Notes: generated by a model not told the origin, from the letters alone. 64,000 nt of DNA from Citrobacter sp. R56 (GCF_016811995.1 NZ_CP069159.1:4030001-4094000); one strand, 5' to 3'. Numbered from the stretch's first letter, positions 1 through 9,182 are shown. A program made the numbers and translations.

Positions 1-480
1 TTGTATTTCAATTGAAGGTATTGGGATCGGTAAAGCTTTAATAGTTGCAATGTTGGTATAGCCCTGAACTGAACCACCTTTAAATTTCTCTAAGATGCTT
101 TTGAATGAGACACTTGATATATAGTAATACAGATACTCTGGTAGCAATTTGCTTTGTTCAGGACGTAGTATTGCAATGGAACTTGAAATCCCAAAATAAT
201 CTGTTTCCTTATAGAGATAACAATTACCTAAAGTCCCAATAATACCCATCAATACATCACCAACTTGCAACTTTCTCTGTGCTTTTTTTGTATTAGTGAA
301 TAATTTTGAAAAGCATGACTCAGAGATGTGATCAAAACTATCAAGTTTTAATTTTCCGTCACTAATATTTTTTGATGTTAAATACATTACACCTGATACT
401 TGCCGCTCAACTTTTGCATGAGCACCATCAGTGATGTAACAAACATCTCCAAGAGTCATTAATGTTGTTTCATTTCCCAT
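1..480 (-). CDS. hsdS: Type I restriction-modification specificity subunit HsdS (partial, N-terminal 160 residues)
   Basis: The reading frame is open from an ATG at 480 to the window edge, so only the N-terminal half-subunit is present. HsdS supplies the two target-recognition domains of a type I enzyme and binds two HsdM copies. Visible hallmarks are the opening MTLGDVCYITDG, the GDVLMGIIGT segment and, near residues 140-155, GGSVQGYTNIATIKALPIPIP, the usual end of a first recognition domain and start of the conserved spacer helix. The start overlaps the end of hsdM by 11 bases, so translation is coupled; a GGAGG lies about ten bases upstream. A second Met seven codons later is a possible start. 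The gene is AT-rich compared with hsdM, as is common for exchanged specificity genes. Target sequence cannot be inferred. Confidence 0.93.
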   Translation of the reverse strand, partial: MGNETTLMTLGDVCYITDGAHAKVERQVSGVMYLTSKNISDGKLKLDSFDHISESCFSKLFTNTKKAQRKLQVGDVLMGIIGTLGNCYLYKETDYFGISSSIAILRPEQSKLLPEYLYYYISSVSFKSILEKFKGGSVQGYTNIATIKALPIPIPSIEIQ

Positions 481-2074
481 ACCCCAGCGCCTCCATATTG
501 GTACGTATCGCCTGATCCAGCGTTGCCGCTTCATCCAACTGTCGATAAAGAGTTTGGGCCAGCTCCTGCATCTTGGTTTCAAAAGCAATCCCATCATCCT
601 CAATATCAGCAGCCCCGACATAGCGGCCCGGAGTCAGCACAAAGTCGTTGGCCTTTATCTCGTCAAGAGTGGCAACCTTACAGAAACCGGCCTGATCCTG
701 ATATTGCTCGACACCGATCTCCTTGGCCTCAATGCGACGCTTGAGTTCGCTCTCGCTACTGCGCCAGGCGTGGAAGATATCAGCGATGGTGGCGATATCC
801 TCTTTAGTCAGCTCTTTTTGGGTACGGCTCACCATAGTGCCAATATTGCGGGCATCAATAAATAAGGTCTCGCCGCGACGATCGCGGTAACCATATTGAG
901 GATTGGCTTGTTTACTTTTGCTGATAAACCACAGACAAACCGGGATCTGGGTGGTGAAGAACAGCTGCCCCGGCAAGGCAATCATGCATTCGATACGGTC
1001 ATCTTCAATCAGCTTTTGGCGGATCTCTCCTTCGCCGCTGGTATTCGAGCTCATGGAGCCATTGGCCAGCACAAAGCCCGCAGTGCCGTCTTCGCTTAAC
1101 TTGGAGAGCATATGCAAAATCCAGGCATAGTTAGCGTTGCCGGTAGGAGGCGTGCGAAAACCCGCAAAGCGCGGATCGTTGGTAAGCTCCGCCTCATTGC
1201 GCCAATCCTTCAGGTTAAAAGGTGGATTGGCCATGATGAAATCAGCCTTAAGATCCGGATGCTGATCGGCAAAAAAAGTATCAGCCGGACGCTCTCCCAG
1301 ATTGCCGGAAAGCCCACGCACCGCCAAGTTCATCTTGGCCAGCTTATAAGTGGTACTGGTCAGCTCCTGGCCGTAAATAGCGATGTCTTTACTCTTACCT
1401 TGATGGCTTTCAACAAATTTGAGGGACTGCACAAACATACCGCCTGAGCCGCAGCAGGGGTCGTAGATCTTGCCCTGATAAGGTTCAAGCATTTCAGCCA
1501 GCAGGGTCACTACTGCTTTGGGGGTGTAGAACTCGCCACCACCTTTGCCTTCGCTTGCTGCAAACTTGCCAAGGAAATATTCGTAGACGCGGCCTACTAG
1601 GTCCTCTTCGGTCAGATCGCATTCGTTGGCGAGAGTGTCGATGTTCTCAATACTATCGATGAGAGAAGCGAGCCTTTTCACCTCTAATCCCTGACGGGAG
1701 AAGTAGTTATCCGGCAGGGCGCCGGTCAGCGATGCATTACATTTCTCTATAGTAGAAAGGGCCGTGTCGATAATCACCGCGATGTCATCTTGCTTCGCGC
1801 GGGCTTTGACATAAGACCAGCGGGCTTCTGGTGGCAGGAAGAAGACGTTGTCCTGCTGATAGAAGACATCCATATCGACAAAGGCTTCCTGGCCGTTGTC
1901 AATTAACTGCTTACGCTTGGCTTCGAACTTGTCGCTGATAAATTTCAGGAATACCAGGCTCAACACTACGTGCTTGTATTCGGAGGATTCCACGCTGCCA
2001 CGCAGCTGGTTGGCAGTATCCCAAAGGGTCTCTTCGAAGCCTTTACCAGCTTTCTTATTTGGTGATTTAGCCAT
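470..2074 (-). CDS. hsdM: Type I restriction-modification DNA methyltransferase subunit HsdM
   Basis: HsdM is the adenine-N6 methyltransferase subunit of a type I restriction-modification enzyme; with HsdS it protects host DNA, and with HsdR it forms the cutting complex. The 534-residue protein has the HsdM N-terminal helical domain (residues 1-150), a GEFYTP motif near 180-185, the S-adenosylmethionine motif DPCCGSGG near 205-212, and the catalytic NPPF motif near 283-286. The start is taken at the ATG at 2074 (protein begins MAKSPNKK) rather than the upstream in-frame codon, because AAGAGAA lies nine bases before it. It overlaps hsdS by 11 bases. No hsdR is in the window; it should lie to the left or be missing. 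Confidence 0.96.
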   Translation of the reverse strand: MAKSPNKKAGKGFEETLWDTANQLRGSVESSEYKHVVLSLVFLKFISDKFEAKRKQLIDNGQEAFVDMDVFYQQDNVFFLPPEARWSYVKARAKQDDIAVIIDTALSTIEKCNASLTGALPDNYFSRQGLEVKRLASLIDSIENIDTLANECDLTEEDLVGRVYEYFLGKFAASEGKGGGEFYTPKAVVTLLAEMLEPYQGKIYDPCCGSGGMFVQSLKFVESHQGKSKDIAIYGQELTSTTYKLAKMNLAVRGLSGNLGERPADTFFADQHPDLKADFIMANPPFNLKDWRNEAELTNDPRFAGFRTPPTGNANYAWILHMLSKLSEDGTAGFVLANGSMSSNTSGEGEIRQKLIEDDRIECMIALPGQLFFTTQIPVCLWFISKSKQANPQYGYRDRRGETLFIDARNIGTMVSRTQKELTKEDIATIADIFHAWRSSESELKRRIEAKEIGVEQYQDQAGFCKVATLDEIKANDFVLTPGRYVGAADIEDDGIAFETKMQELAQTLYRQLDEAATLDQAIRTNMEALGYGK

Positions 2075-2705
2075 GTAAATATGTTCTCTTTTTCTTATGA
2101 AAAATAGCCGGAATTCCACGTTTTAAAGGTGAAGGTTTGACGAGTGGAAACCCCGTCATGGGTTAATCTCTAAGCGGGCATCCGACAATGTATGCAAAGT
2201 GATATTGACCGGGATTATCTCATAAAATCAGCCTGACTTAATTGCTCCTAGCCAAAATGGATGCAAGTTTGATGTCATCACCGATTAGCAGGCAACCGAT
2301 CGCTCGCAACCAGCACCTATAAACAGGGGAATTGATGGCTTGCACAAAACTAGTTGTAAAACAGCTTGTCGCAGTGTTGGTGTACCAGGTTGTAACTGGC
2401 CGAATTCAAGATTAGATATAACCGTCGATAAGTAATGTCGGTATGTTGGTTCTGGCTACGAATATGATCCAATCATATCCCTTGTGCAGGCAGCTTTGTG
2501 CAAGAAGCAGGCACCATTGGCTAAGAGATGTATCTGATCATGAGGGCAGATAATACCCCCAATTATTCATACAACATCATTCGTAGACAGTTTTCAAACG
2601 GTAGATAAATCAAAGTAGAATGTTGGTAAACGTTCAATTGCGCGGTGCCTGACAAATGGTTATGCGACTTCAAGGTGATCGCCCTACACTCCTACAGGAA
2701 GAATT
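2075..2705. other. Intergenic region between divergent hsdM and the 2706 gene
   Basis: About 630 bases between two divergently transcribed island genes. It must hold promoters for both. I see no convincing coding frame; short frames here lack a ribosome site. AGGAAG at about 2696-2701 is the ribosome site for the 2706 gene. No tRNA, insertion-sequence end or array of repeats is visible. Confidence 0.5.
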
Positions 2706-5207
2706 ATGGACCACATCAGCGCCATTGTAACGCTACGACCAATTCGATTCGCATTCCTAGTAAAACCCAGCGACAATCAGCGATTACTGGAAATCTTCCA
2801 AATAAACACCTGCCTGTGGGGCGGCAAATTTAACCCTATCATTCCCATTTTTGGCCATGTCCCCAAATGGTGGAATAGGGATGACTACAAACCAGAGAGC
2901 GCCTTGCAGATCGTAAATGGCTATCTTGATGCTTTCGAACCTGATTTCCTCGTAGAAGCTGAGTCTGGGCTGGCTACAGGGCTAGACTATGATCCAGACC
3001 GAGTACTTCAACTGTCTGACATGCTTAGACGAGCCGAAGAACCGCGGGGCGGAGCGGGTCTTGATGTCTTCGATTTATACAAAGATCTGTACAAGAAACA
3101 ATTTCAATTCGTACGTAGACATTCTCACAATATTGTAGATGTCATACCTCAGACGAAAGCATTTACGTCGTTCTGTGCTTGCCTTTTCGGGAGTTTTCCT
3201 GAGGCCGATGATCTTGAATATTTTGGTCAAGGTTTCCGCGATGCTTTTGATCCCAAACAGGTCGAACTTACCGCAGAAGCACTAACTGAACTGTACAAAG
3301 ATGGATTTAATTCAGCATTACAGATTGGTCACTCGAATATTGATATTAATTATCATGACCATGCGAACCCAACGATCTTCGTCATGGATGCACAAGACTC
3401 ACGCGATCTCATCGACTTCTGGAATCTTCGTGCAGTAAGGAGGAATGTACGCCCCATTCCAGTTCAATGGCTCGACGTACTTTCCGAGTGCTGTAGAGAA
3501 TACATTGAGCATTGCCATCGACCACTTCCAGGAAATTTACACGGCGCAATGACCAATGCTACCGTGTTGTTTGCAAGGTCGATCCCTTCTGCAGACATCG
3601 AACAACTATACGCAGACCATTTGCAGGTAAATCGTGCTGGAGCAAATGTCCGACAAGATTGGTACCCACCAATTTGGCGTCCGACACCACGTTTTATGGT
3701 TCCTAGTACACGACCCACTCTCTCTGCAGCAGAAAAAACATTCGACACGCAAGCTAATGGTGATCGAACCGAACTTCGCTTCGACAATCTCCATCCAGAT
3801 TTCGCTGAGAGATATGGCATCAGCGACGTTCGTTGGGCAAACATCGTGAAACTTAATAACTGGTCAAATACAGGGCGAGTCGCAACCGTCTTTCCCAATG
3901 ATTACCGGTCACCTAAGTTCCCTCGCTTCCAGTCGATACAGGAAAAAATCTTGCCTACGACAGAAGGTTTTGTTGTTTTTTGCCGTTACAAAAATACGTC
4001 CGACCTCTGGCGTCTAAGCGATGGAACAACTTCTATCAGTGAGTGGCTAAAAACCAATGGAATCGACAGCCAGGTCTCCGATGCAGGACAAGCCACACAG
4101 CAAATTGTTAACACACTCGGCGGTTTCTGGGGCGTTAGCAGCTTTGCACATGAAGAGATCGTGAAGCTTCTAAATAAAATTTCGCGGAGACCAATCTCAC
4201 CCTCGATTCAACACCAAGAATTTCAGAATAAGATTAAAAACGCGGTGAAGGGTGACATTTGGCGAAATAAAAACGCAGAAACTTTAGTTGAAGGTGGTGC
4301 TGTTGAACTTGGCCTGGAGTTGAAGTGTTCAAAATGCTCTACGTGGGGATGGCACGCGCTTCGCGAACTGGATCATGAAATAGCATGCAGTCTTTGTCTA
4401 AATAAGTTCCACTTTCCAAAGATCGACCCAACTTCGAGCCAGTTGTCCCGATGGGCCTACAGGCTGATAGGTCCGTTTGCACTTCCTGATTACGCTCGTG
4501 GGGGATATGCCGCATCACTCACGTTAAGATTTTTTGCTAACACATTTGGAAATCATAATACCAGTGTGACATGGTCAACCGGTCAAATACTGACGTTGGC
4601 TCCAAAACAACGCGTTGAAGCTGATCTCATACTTTGGTATCAACGCAAAATCCGCAATGGATTGGATCACCACGCAGAACTCGTATTTGGAGAGGCCAAA
4701 AGCTTCAGAGGCGAGAATTCTGAAGAGAAAAATGCAGTAGCTGATGCATTTGAAGTAGAAGATGTAGAAAGAATGAAACAACTTGCTATCCGCTTTCCCG
4801 GTGCTATTCTCGTTTTTGCAACTATGAAGCAGGCCGGAGACCTTTCCCCAGCAGAGATTAAGCGGATTGCAAAACTTGCTGCCTGGGGGCGTGAATACAT
4901 TCACGATCGCCAGCAAACAAGGGCTCCCGTGATACTATTAACTGGTCTAGAGCTGTTTGCACCATATTCGCTTTCTGAAGCGTGGAGTAGTGCAGGTGGT
5001 CGCCAGGCCGAAATGCGAAATGAGCACCGCGGATATACAGATGACCTCCGTATTCTAGCCGATATGACCCAGCAGCTGTACCTTAACATGCCGTCACATA
5101 GCGAGTGGTTGCAAGCAAAGTGGGAAAAGCGAAATCTGCGTCGTCAGCAAGCTGCACGTGGTGCCAAACAGTATGAGGAAGGTGATCATTCTAGCGAGGT
5201 TAGTTGA
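2706..5207 (+). CDS. Unnamed defence-island protein with zinc ribbon and C-terminal PD-(D/E)XK nuclease-like domain
   Basis: I do not recognise a named family. The 833-residue protein has three visible parts. The N-terminus (about 10-90) is conserved-looking, with RPIRFAFLV and then INTCLWGGKFNPIIPIF (33-49); a further segment DLIDFWNLR lies at 234-242. A four-cysteine zinc ribbon is formed by C541-x2-C544 and C561-x2-C564. Next comes a nuclease-like core: EAD at 638-640 in a strand, then FGEAKSF with E663 and K665, then a hydrophobic strand ILVFATMK near 701-708. This spacing fits a PD-(D/E)XK fold. No ATPase motif is visible. The start at 2706 has AGGAAG seven bases upstream. The next gene, 150 bases downstream on the same strand, also carries a PD-(D/E)XK motif, so the two may work as one system. 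A role in phage defence is inferred from domains and place only. Confidence 0.8.
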   Translation: MDHISAIVTLRPIRFAFLVKPSDNQRLLEIFQINTCLWGGKFNPIIPIFGHVPKWWNRDDYKPESALQIVNGYLDAFEPDFLVEAESGLATGLDYDPDRVLQLSDMLRRAEEPRGGAGLDVFDLYKDLYKKQFQFVRRHSHNIVDVIPQTKAFTSFCACLFGSFPEADDLEYFGQGFRDAFDPKQVELTAEALTELYKDGFNSALQIGHSNIDINYHDHANPTIFVMDAQDSRDLIDFWNLRAVRRNVRPIPVQWLDVLSECCREYIEHCHRPLPGNLHGAMTNATVLFARSIPSADIEQLYADHLQVNRAGANVRQDWYPPIWRPTPRFMVPSTRPTLSAAEKTFDTQANGDRTELRFDNLHPDFAERYGISDVRWANIVKLNNWSNTGRVATVFPNDYRSPKFPRFQSIQEKILPTTEGFVVFCRYKNTSDLWRLSDGTTSISEWLKTNGIDSQVSDAGQATQQIVNTLGGFWGVSSFAHEEIVKLLNKISRRPISPSIQHQEFQNKIKNAVKGDIWRNKNAETLVEGGAVELGLELKCSKCSTWGWHALRELDHEIACSLCLNKFHFPKIDPTSSQLSRWAYRLIGPFALPDYARGGYAASLTLRFFANTFGNHNTSVTWSTGQILTLAPKQRVEADLILWYQRKIRNGLDHHAELVFGEAKSFRGENSEEKNAVADAFEVEDVERMKQLAIRFPGAILVFATMKQAGDLSPAEIKRIAKLAAWGREYIHDRQQTRAPVILLTGLELFAPYSLSEAWSSAGGRQAEMRNEHRGYTDDLRILADMTQQLYLNMPSHSEWLQAKWEKRNLRRQQAARGAKQYEEGDHSSEVS

Positions 5208-5357
5208 GTACATAGAGTTAATTCGACATTTTCTCTATTTTTACTTGCGGCCGCGATGTGTTGTCACGAAGACCTAACGAAGTATTGGTAGTGAATTTAC
5301 TGACAATTGTTGCTAATCTGACCACGTACATAATTTCTCTGAAAGAGTTAGGAAAAA

Positions 5358-7478
5358 ATGAGAAACCCAAACGCAAACCTCCTAGGTATGCTTAGGCTTA
5401 TACCAGCCTCAAAGAACACGCTAGCTCCAGTTTTTGAGGCAATAACTAACTCTTTAGAGTCTATCCTCGAAAAAAAAAGCACTAAAAAACAATACATCAG
5501 TGTGAATTTTCATTTCAACGATATTGACGAAGAAAAGAAGCACCTCGATCGTATAGTTATTTCTGATACTGGTGTTGGATTTAACAGCGTTTCTTTTGAA
5601 AGATTTGGCGCAATACTAGATAATTCTAAAGGCTATCATAATAGAGGTACTGGGCGTTTACAGTTCTTACACCGTTTCTCTCAACTTAGTATAGTTAGTC
5701 AATATGTAGAAAAGAATGAGAGCTATATTCGAACTTTCAAAAGCAGTAATGAGAATTTCATCTTTGATGAGCGGCTGGTGCCGTCGAATTCTGAGGAATC
5801 TCTGACAACAATAACTTTGCAAGGGTTTAAGTCACAGAAAAAAGATGATGAATATTTCAGTTCGTTGACACTGAAAAAATTTGAGTCTCTTATTAAATCT
5901 CAATATGCTTTGCGTGTGTATTTGGAAAAGCAGAAAGATATCACATTCCCTGATTTAAAGCTTCAATTTGAATATTCTGTGTCTTCAGAATCAGAAACAG
6001 TTTGCTTGACTCCCGATCTCTTCCCTGAACCTTGTCAATCCGGACTGTTTACAGTTCCTTACTCCTACCCACGACAAAATGACAAGGCAAAAAATGGTGT
6101 TGACTGGATTTGCGATTCAGGTAAAGAACCAGAAATGTTTAAGTGGCTGGTATTTGAGTTTGACGCTGAATCAATAGAAAGTCACGGGGCATTTCTTTGC
6201 AGTAAAGATATCCCAGTCGAACACATTAAGAATCCTATTGTAAATAATGCCAATGGGTTGAATGGTAAGAAAAAAATTGCAGCATTTTATGGTGATTACT
6301 TAGATCGCCCAGAAAATGTAAATGACGCTGTAGATTCTTTTATAATCAAATCTAAATCAGAGGTTAATCAGATTTCTTCTTCTTTATTTTATGATGATTC
6401 ATATGTGTATATGGATGATATTAAAAAAGAGGTTGGGATTCAGCTAGATAGCATTTATGAGGAACTTGTAGACGCAAAGGAAGCAACCAGCAAAAGAGTG
6501 ATGATGCTCGCTCGAGAACTCGGTGTATCAGCAAAGGTTGCTGACATTGTCAAAGGCCGAGTAAAGCTGAATGCACCAGATGAAGTGATAATTAAATCTC
6601 TACATGTTGAATTGGCCAATATTATCGCAGATAAGAGTAATAAAACTAGAACTATCATTAAACAACTAGATAAACTAAATCCTGCAGCTGATAATTATCA
6701 AGCACAAATCGAGTCAAAATCAAAAGAAATTTCTCTACTTGTTGATGAGCAAAATAAGGAAGAACTTTCTAAGTACGTTGTTCGCAGAGAGATTATTACA
6801 ACGCTGCTGGACAAAATATTATCAAACAAGCTTGACATTCAAAATGAAGAACTACCTTCAGGGAAAAGAAAAGATAGAGAGGGGATTATTCATGACTTAT
6901 TTTTTAAAAGAAAAACTAATAGTGAGATTAATGACCTTTGGGTTCTTGATGAAGAATTTCTTTATTATCAAGGGTTTTCTGAAATAGAGTTGAGTAAAAT
7001 AACTTTACCTGATGGGACTCCTCTTCTTCGACGAGAAGCGTATGAAGTTATGGCAAAAGAAGGGTTTAAGCCCAATCAGAGACCTGATGTTTACCTTTAT
7101 GCTGGAGAAGGTAAGTGTATTTTGCTTGAATTTAAGGCTCAAGACGTTGACCTTTCTGATTACCTGCAACAAATGCCTAAATATTGCAATCTATTGGCAA
7201 ATTACGCAAATGTTAAGCTGGAAAAGTTCTATTGTTATTTGATTGGTGAAAAAATATCGCCAATTTCATCTTTGAACGATTATGAGCAATCAGTCACAGG
7301 AAGTTGGTACAGGGATTCTATTCCAGTGAGAAGTGCCGACTTAACTAACAGGCAAACTATTGCAAATATTCGAATGGAAATATTAAAGTTGTCTGATATT
7401 TCAAAGAGAGCCAGATTGAGAAATGTTAGCTTTGCCCAAAAACTGGGGCTCCAAAAAATACTTTCAAGCTCTGATTGA
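5358..7478 (+). CDS. GHKL (Hsp90/MutL-type) ATPase fused to a C-terminal PD-(D/E)XK nuclease-like domain
   Basis: The 706-residue protein opens with a complete GHKL ATP-binding site: N-box EAITNS (E27, N31), G1 box DTGVGF (D70-F75) and G2 box RGTGR (96-100). A long, Lys/Glu-rich helical middle (about 330-480) could serve as a coiled-coil or clamp. The C-terminus has an E509-x-x-IHDLFFKRKT element, then NDLWVLDEEF (525-534), then RPD at 575-577, ILLEFKA with E591 and K593, and QQ at 604-605, which matches a PD-(D/E)XK nuclease with its trailing Q motif. AGGA sits five to six bases before the start. The gene is distinctly AT-rich compared with the chromosomal backbone, a sign of transfer. GHKL-nuclease fusions are known in defence islands, but I cannot name this pairing. 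The substrate is unknown. Confidence 0.82.
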   Translation: MRNPNANLLGMLRLIPASKNTLAPVFEAITNSLESILEKKSTKKQYISVNFHFNDIDEEKKHLDRIVISDTGVGFNSVSFERFGAILDNSKGYHNRGTGRLQFLHRFSQLSIVSQYVEKNESYIRTFKSSNENFIFDERLVPSNSEESLTTITLQGFKSQKKDDEYFSSLTLKKFESLIKSQYALRVYLEKQKDITFPDLKLQFEYSVSSESETVCLTPDLFPEPCQSGLFTVPYSYPRQNDKAKNGVDWICDSGKEPEMFKWLVFEFDAESIESHGAFLCSKDIPVEHIKNPIVNNANGLNGKKKIAAFYGDYLDRPENVNDAVDSFIIKSKSEVNQISSSLFYDDSYVYMDDIKKEVGIQLDSIYEELVDAKEATSKRVMMLARELGVSAKVADIVKGRVKLNAPDEVIIKSLHVELANIIADKSNKTRTIIKQLDKLNPAADNYQAQIESKSKEISLLVDEQNKEELSKYVVRREIITTLLDKILSNKLDIQNEELPSGKRKDREGIIHDLFFKRKTNSEINDLWVLDEEFLYYQGFSEIELSKITLPDGTPLLRREAYEVMAKEGFKPNQRPDVYLYAGEGKCILLEFKAQDVDLSDYLQQMPKYCNLLANYANVKLEKFYCYLIGEKISPISSLNDYEQSVTGSWYRDSIPVRSADLTNRQTIANIRMEILKLSDISKRARLRNVSFAQKLGLQKILSSSD

Positions 7479-7547
7479 TTTGGAGTCTTTATAAGAGATG
7501 TCGCTCATAACTGTCAGAGAGTAGTGCTGGGGTTGATTTGTGCCAAT

Positions 7548-7583
7548 TAATGATTGGCTCACATAATAGTGAGCCAATCATTA
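7548..7583. repeat. Perfect 15-bp inverted repeat between convergent genes
   Basis: Arms 7548-7562 and 7569-7583 are perfect complements around a six-base loop ATAATA. It lies 70 bases past the stop of the GHKL gene and between it and the converging integrase gene. It could act as a bidirectional transcription terminator, but neither side has a run of T, so this is uncertain. A protein-binding operator or transposition remnant is also possible. Confidence 0.6.
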
Positions 7584-7757
7584 GGCGTGTAAACATACCT
7601 CTTTTAGTCCTACACACTTTTTGAAATCCCTGACTGATTGATCCCTTACAAATATCGATGCCAAGTTAAATCAGAGCTCTTCTTTTTTCGGCCGGTATTG
7701 GAAGTGATTCGGGGCATTGTGGATATATGCTGTTTTGTTGATAAATAGATAACCCAG

Positions 7758-9020
7758 TTATTTTTTCAAAAAATGTTTCCCAAAATCAAACGGACTAACC
7801 CCCTTATCCCGATTCGCATCCAGATAATCCGCCCACCACTGCACCATTAGCCTGCGCTCCCCAAGATGCTCGGCCTTATGAATATAAGCCGCACGCACAG
7901 AGTTACGTTCCTGGTGACTCATCTGCCGTTCTACTGCATCCTTCGACCACAATCCTGATTCAATCAACGAACTGCATGCCATAGTTCTGAAACCATGCCC
8001 GCAAACCTCAGACTTCGTATCGTAGCCCATCACACGCAGAGCCTTGTTAACCGTGTTCTCACTCATCGGCTTACGCGGATCGTGATCACCAACGAAGATC
8101 AGCTCTCGGTTTCCACTCATGCTTTTGATTTTTTCAAGAATGATCAGAGCCTGGTGGGATAAAGGAACAAGATGAGGGGTCCGCATTTTCGATCCTCGAT
8201 GTGAATGCTTCACACCTTCCAATGGCTCGCGTTCTCCCGGAATCGTCCACATTGCAGTGTCAAAATCGACTTCTGACCAGCGTGCAAAACGCAGTTCACT
8301 AGATCGAATAAAGACCAACAAAGTCAGCTCCACAGCTAAGCGTGTTAGTGGTCTGCCAGTATATGTGTCGATACGATGAAGTAGTTCAGGAATACGATTA
8401 AGTTCTAGCGCAGCGCGATGTTGCCGTTTTGCTGTAGCAACCGCTCCAGCGATCTCTTGTGCGGGGTTGTAATCGATTAAACCACTTTGCACGGCAAATC
8501 GCATAATTGCTGTAGTTCGTTGCTGTAAACGCGCAGCCACCTCAAGACGTCCAGACATCTCTACGGCTTTGATGGGAATAAGTAAATCTCTGGTTTTTAG
8601 TTCGGCGATATTTCGCTTACCAATCGCATCGAACAGATTATCTTCCAGACTTTTAAGAACACGGCCACTATGCGACTCAGACCACTTTTGATTGCTGGCG
8701 TGCCAGTCTCTGGCAACAGATTCAAATGTGATGACCTCTTTAGCCTGTTCTTCTTTTACTGCACGCTTATGCTCACGAGGATCGACACCGGCAGCAACAA
8801 GCCTCCTGGCCTCTTCCCTCTTTTGACGAGCATCCGCCAGGGATGTTTCAGGATAAACCCCAAAAGCCATCAGGTGTTGCTTACCACCGAAGCGGAAACG
8901 GAAGCGCCAGTATTTGGAGCCGTTAGGGTGTATCAGCAAAAACATGCCATCGCCATCTACAAGCGAGTATTCCTTTGCTTCAGGTTTTGCCGAACGCACC
9001 TTGGTATCAGTCAGGGCCAT
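7758..9020 (-). CDS. intB: P4-type tyrosine integrase of the leuX island
   Basis: Site-specific recombinase that inserts and excises the island at leuX. The N-terminus (1-90) is the arm-binding DUF4102-type domain (MALTDTKVRSAKP, then DGDGMFLLIHPNGSKYWRFRF). The catalytic domain shows R239 (FIRSSELR), H342 and R345 (GHGFR), H369 (MSHQ) and nucleophile Y379 (AAYIH). Length of 420 residues is normal for the family, and no break is seen. GGAAGGAAT lies before the ATG. The gene starts 200 bases from the 3' end of leuX and reads away from it, the usual layout. The symbol is by similarity to the leuX integrase IntB of E. coli; other P4-type integrases use the same site. Confidence 0.93.
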   Translation of the reverse strand: MALTDTKVRSAKPEAKEYSLVDGDGMFLLIHPNGSKYWRFRFRFGGKQHLMAFGVYPETSLADARQKREEARRLVAAGVDPREHKRAVKEEQAKEVITFESVARDWHASNQKWSESHSGRVLKSLEDNLFDAIGKRNIAELKTRDLLIPIKAVEMSGRLEVAARLQQRTTAIMRFAVQSGLIDYNPAQEIAGAVATAKRQHRAALELNRIPELLHRIDTYTGRPLTRLAVELTLLVFIRSSELRFARWSEVDFDTAMWTIPGEREPLEGVKHSHRGSKMRTPHLVPLSHQALIILEKIKSMSGNRELIFVGDHDPRKPMSENTVNKALRVMGYDTKSEVCGHGFRTMACSSLIESGLWSKDAVERQMSHQERNSVRAAYIHKAEHLGERRLMVQWWADYLDANRDKGVSPFDFGKHFLKK

Positions 9021-9045
9021 GATGGTATTCCTTCCATATGCTGCC

Positions 9046-9097
9046 GTGAGTATATAAGCATTATCGAACCAGCATATATACTCGGTTCTATACTCAC
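9046..9097. promoter_or_regulatory. Repeat cluster at the integrase promoter
   Basis: GTGAGTATA (9046-9054) and TATACTCAC (9089-9097) are inverted, with another TATATACTC between them and a nested GAACC/GGTTC pair (9066-9070, 9084-9088). On the minus strand a GATAAT (-10-like) falls at 9060-9065 inside the cluster. This suggests the integrase promoter with operator or integrase/excisionase binding sites on top of it. Function is inferred. Confidence 0.45.
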
Positions 9098-9182
9098 AAG
9101 CATGTTGATGTGGGGTAACTCAGATTGATGTCGGTTGACTGAAAAGCGGGGCAAAGCCTTGCGGGGACTGGATTTTAGACAT

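Noticed and set aside
523-1447. Several overlapping short frames antisense to hsdM
   Set aside because: hsdM is intact and carries all motifs; none of these frames has a start signal.
2120-2705. Second att site or insertion-sequence remnant in the hsdM-2706 gap
   Set aside because: Only short imperfect inverted repeats are visible; no copy of the leuX 3' end and no transposase fragment.
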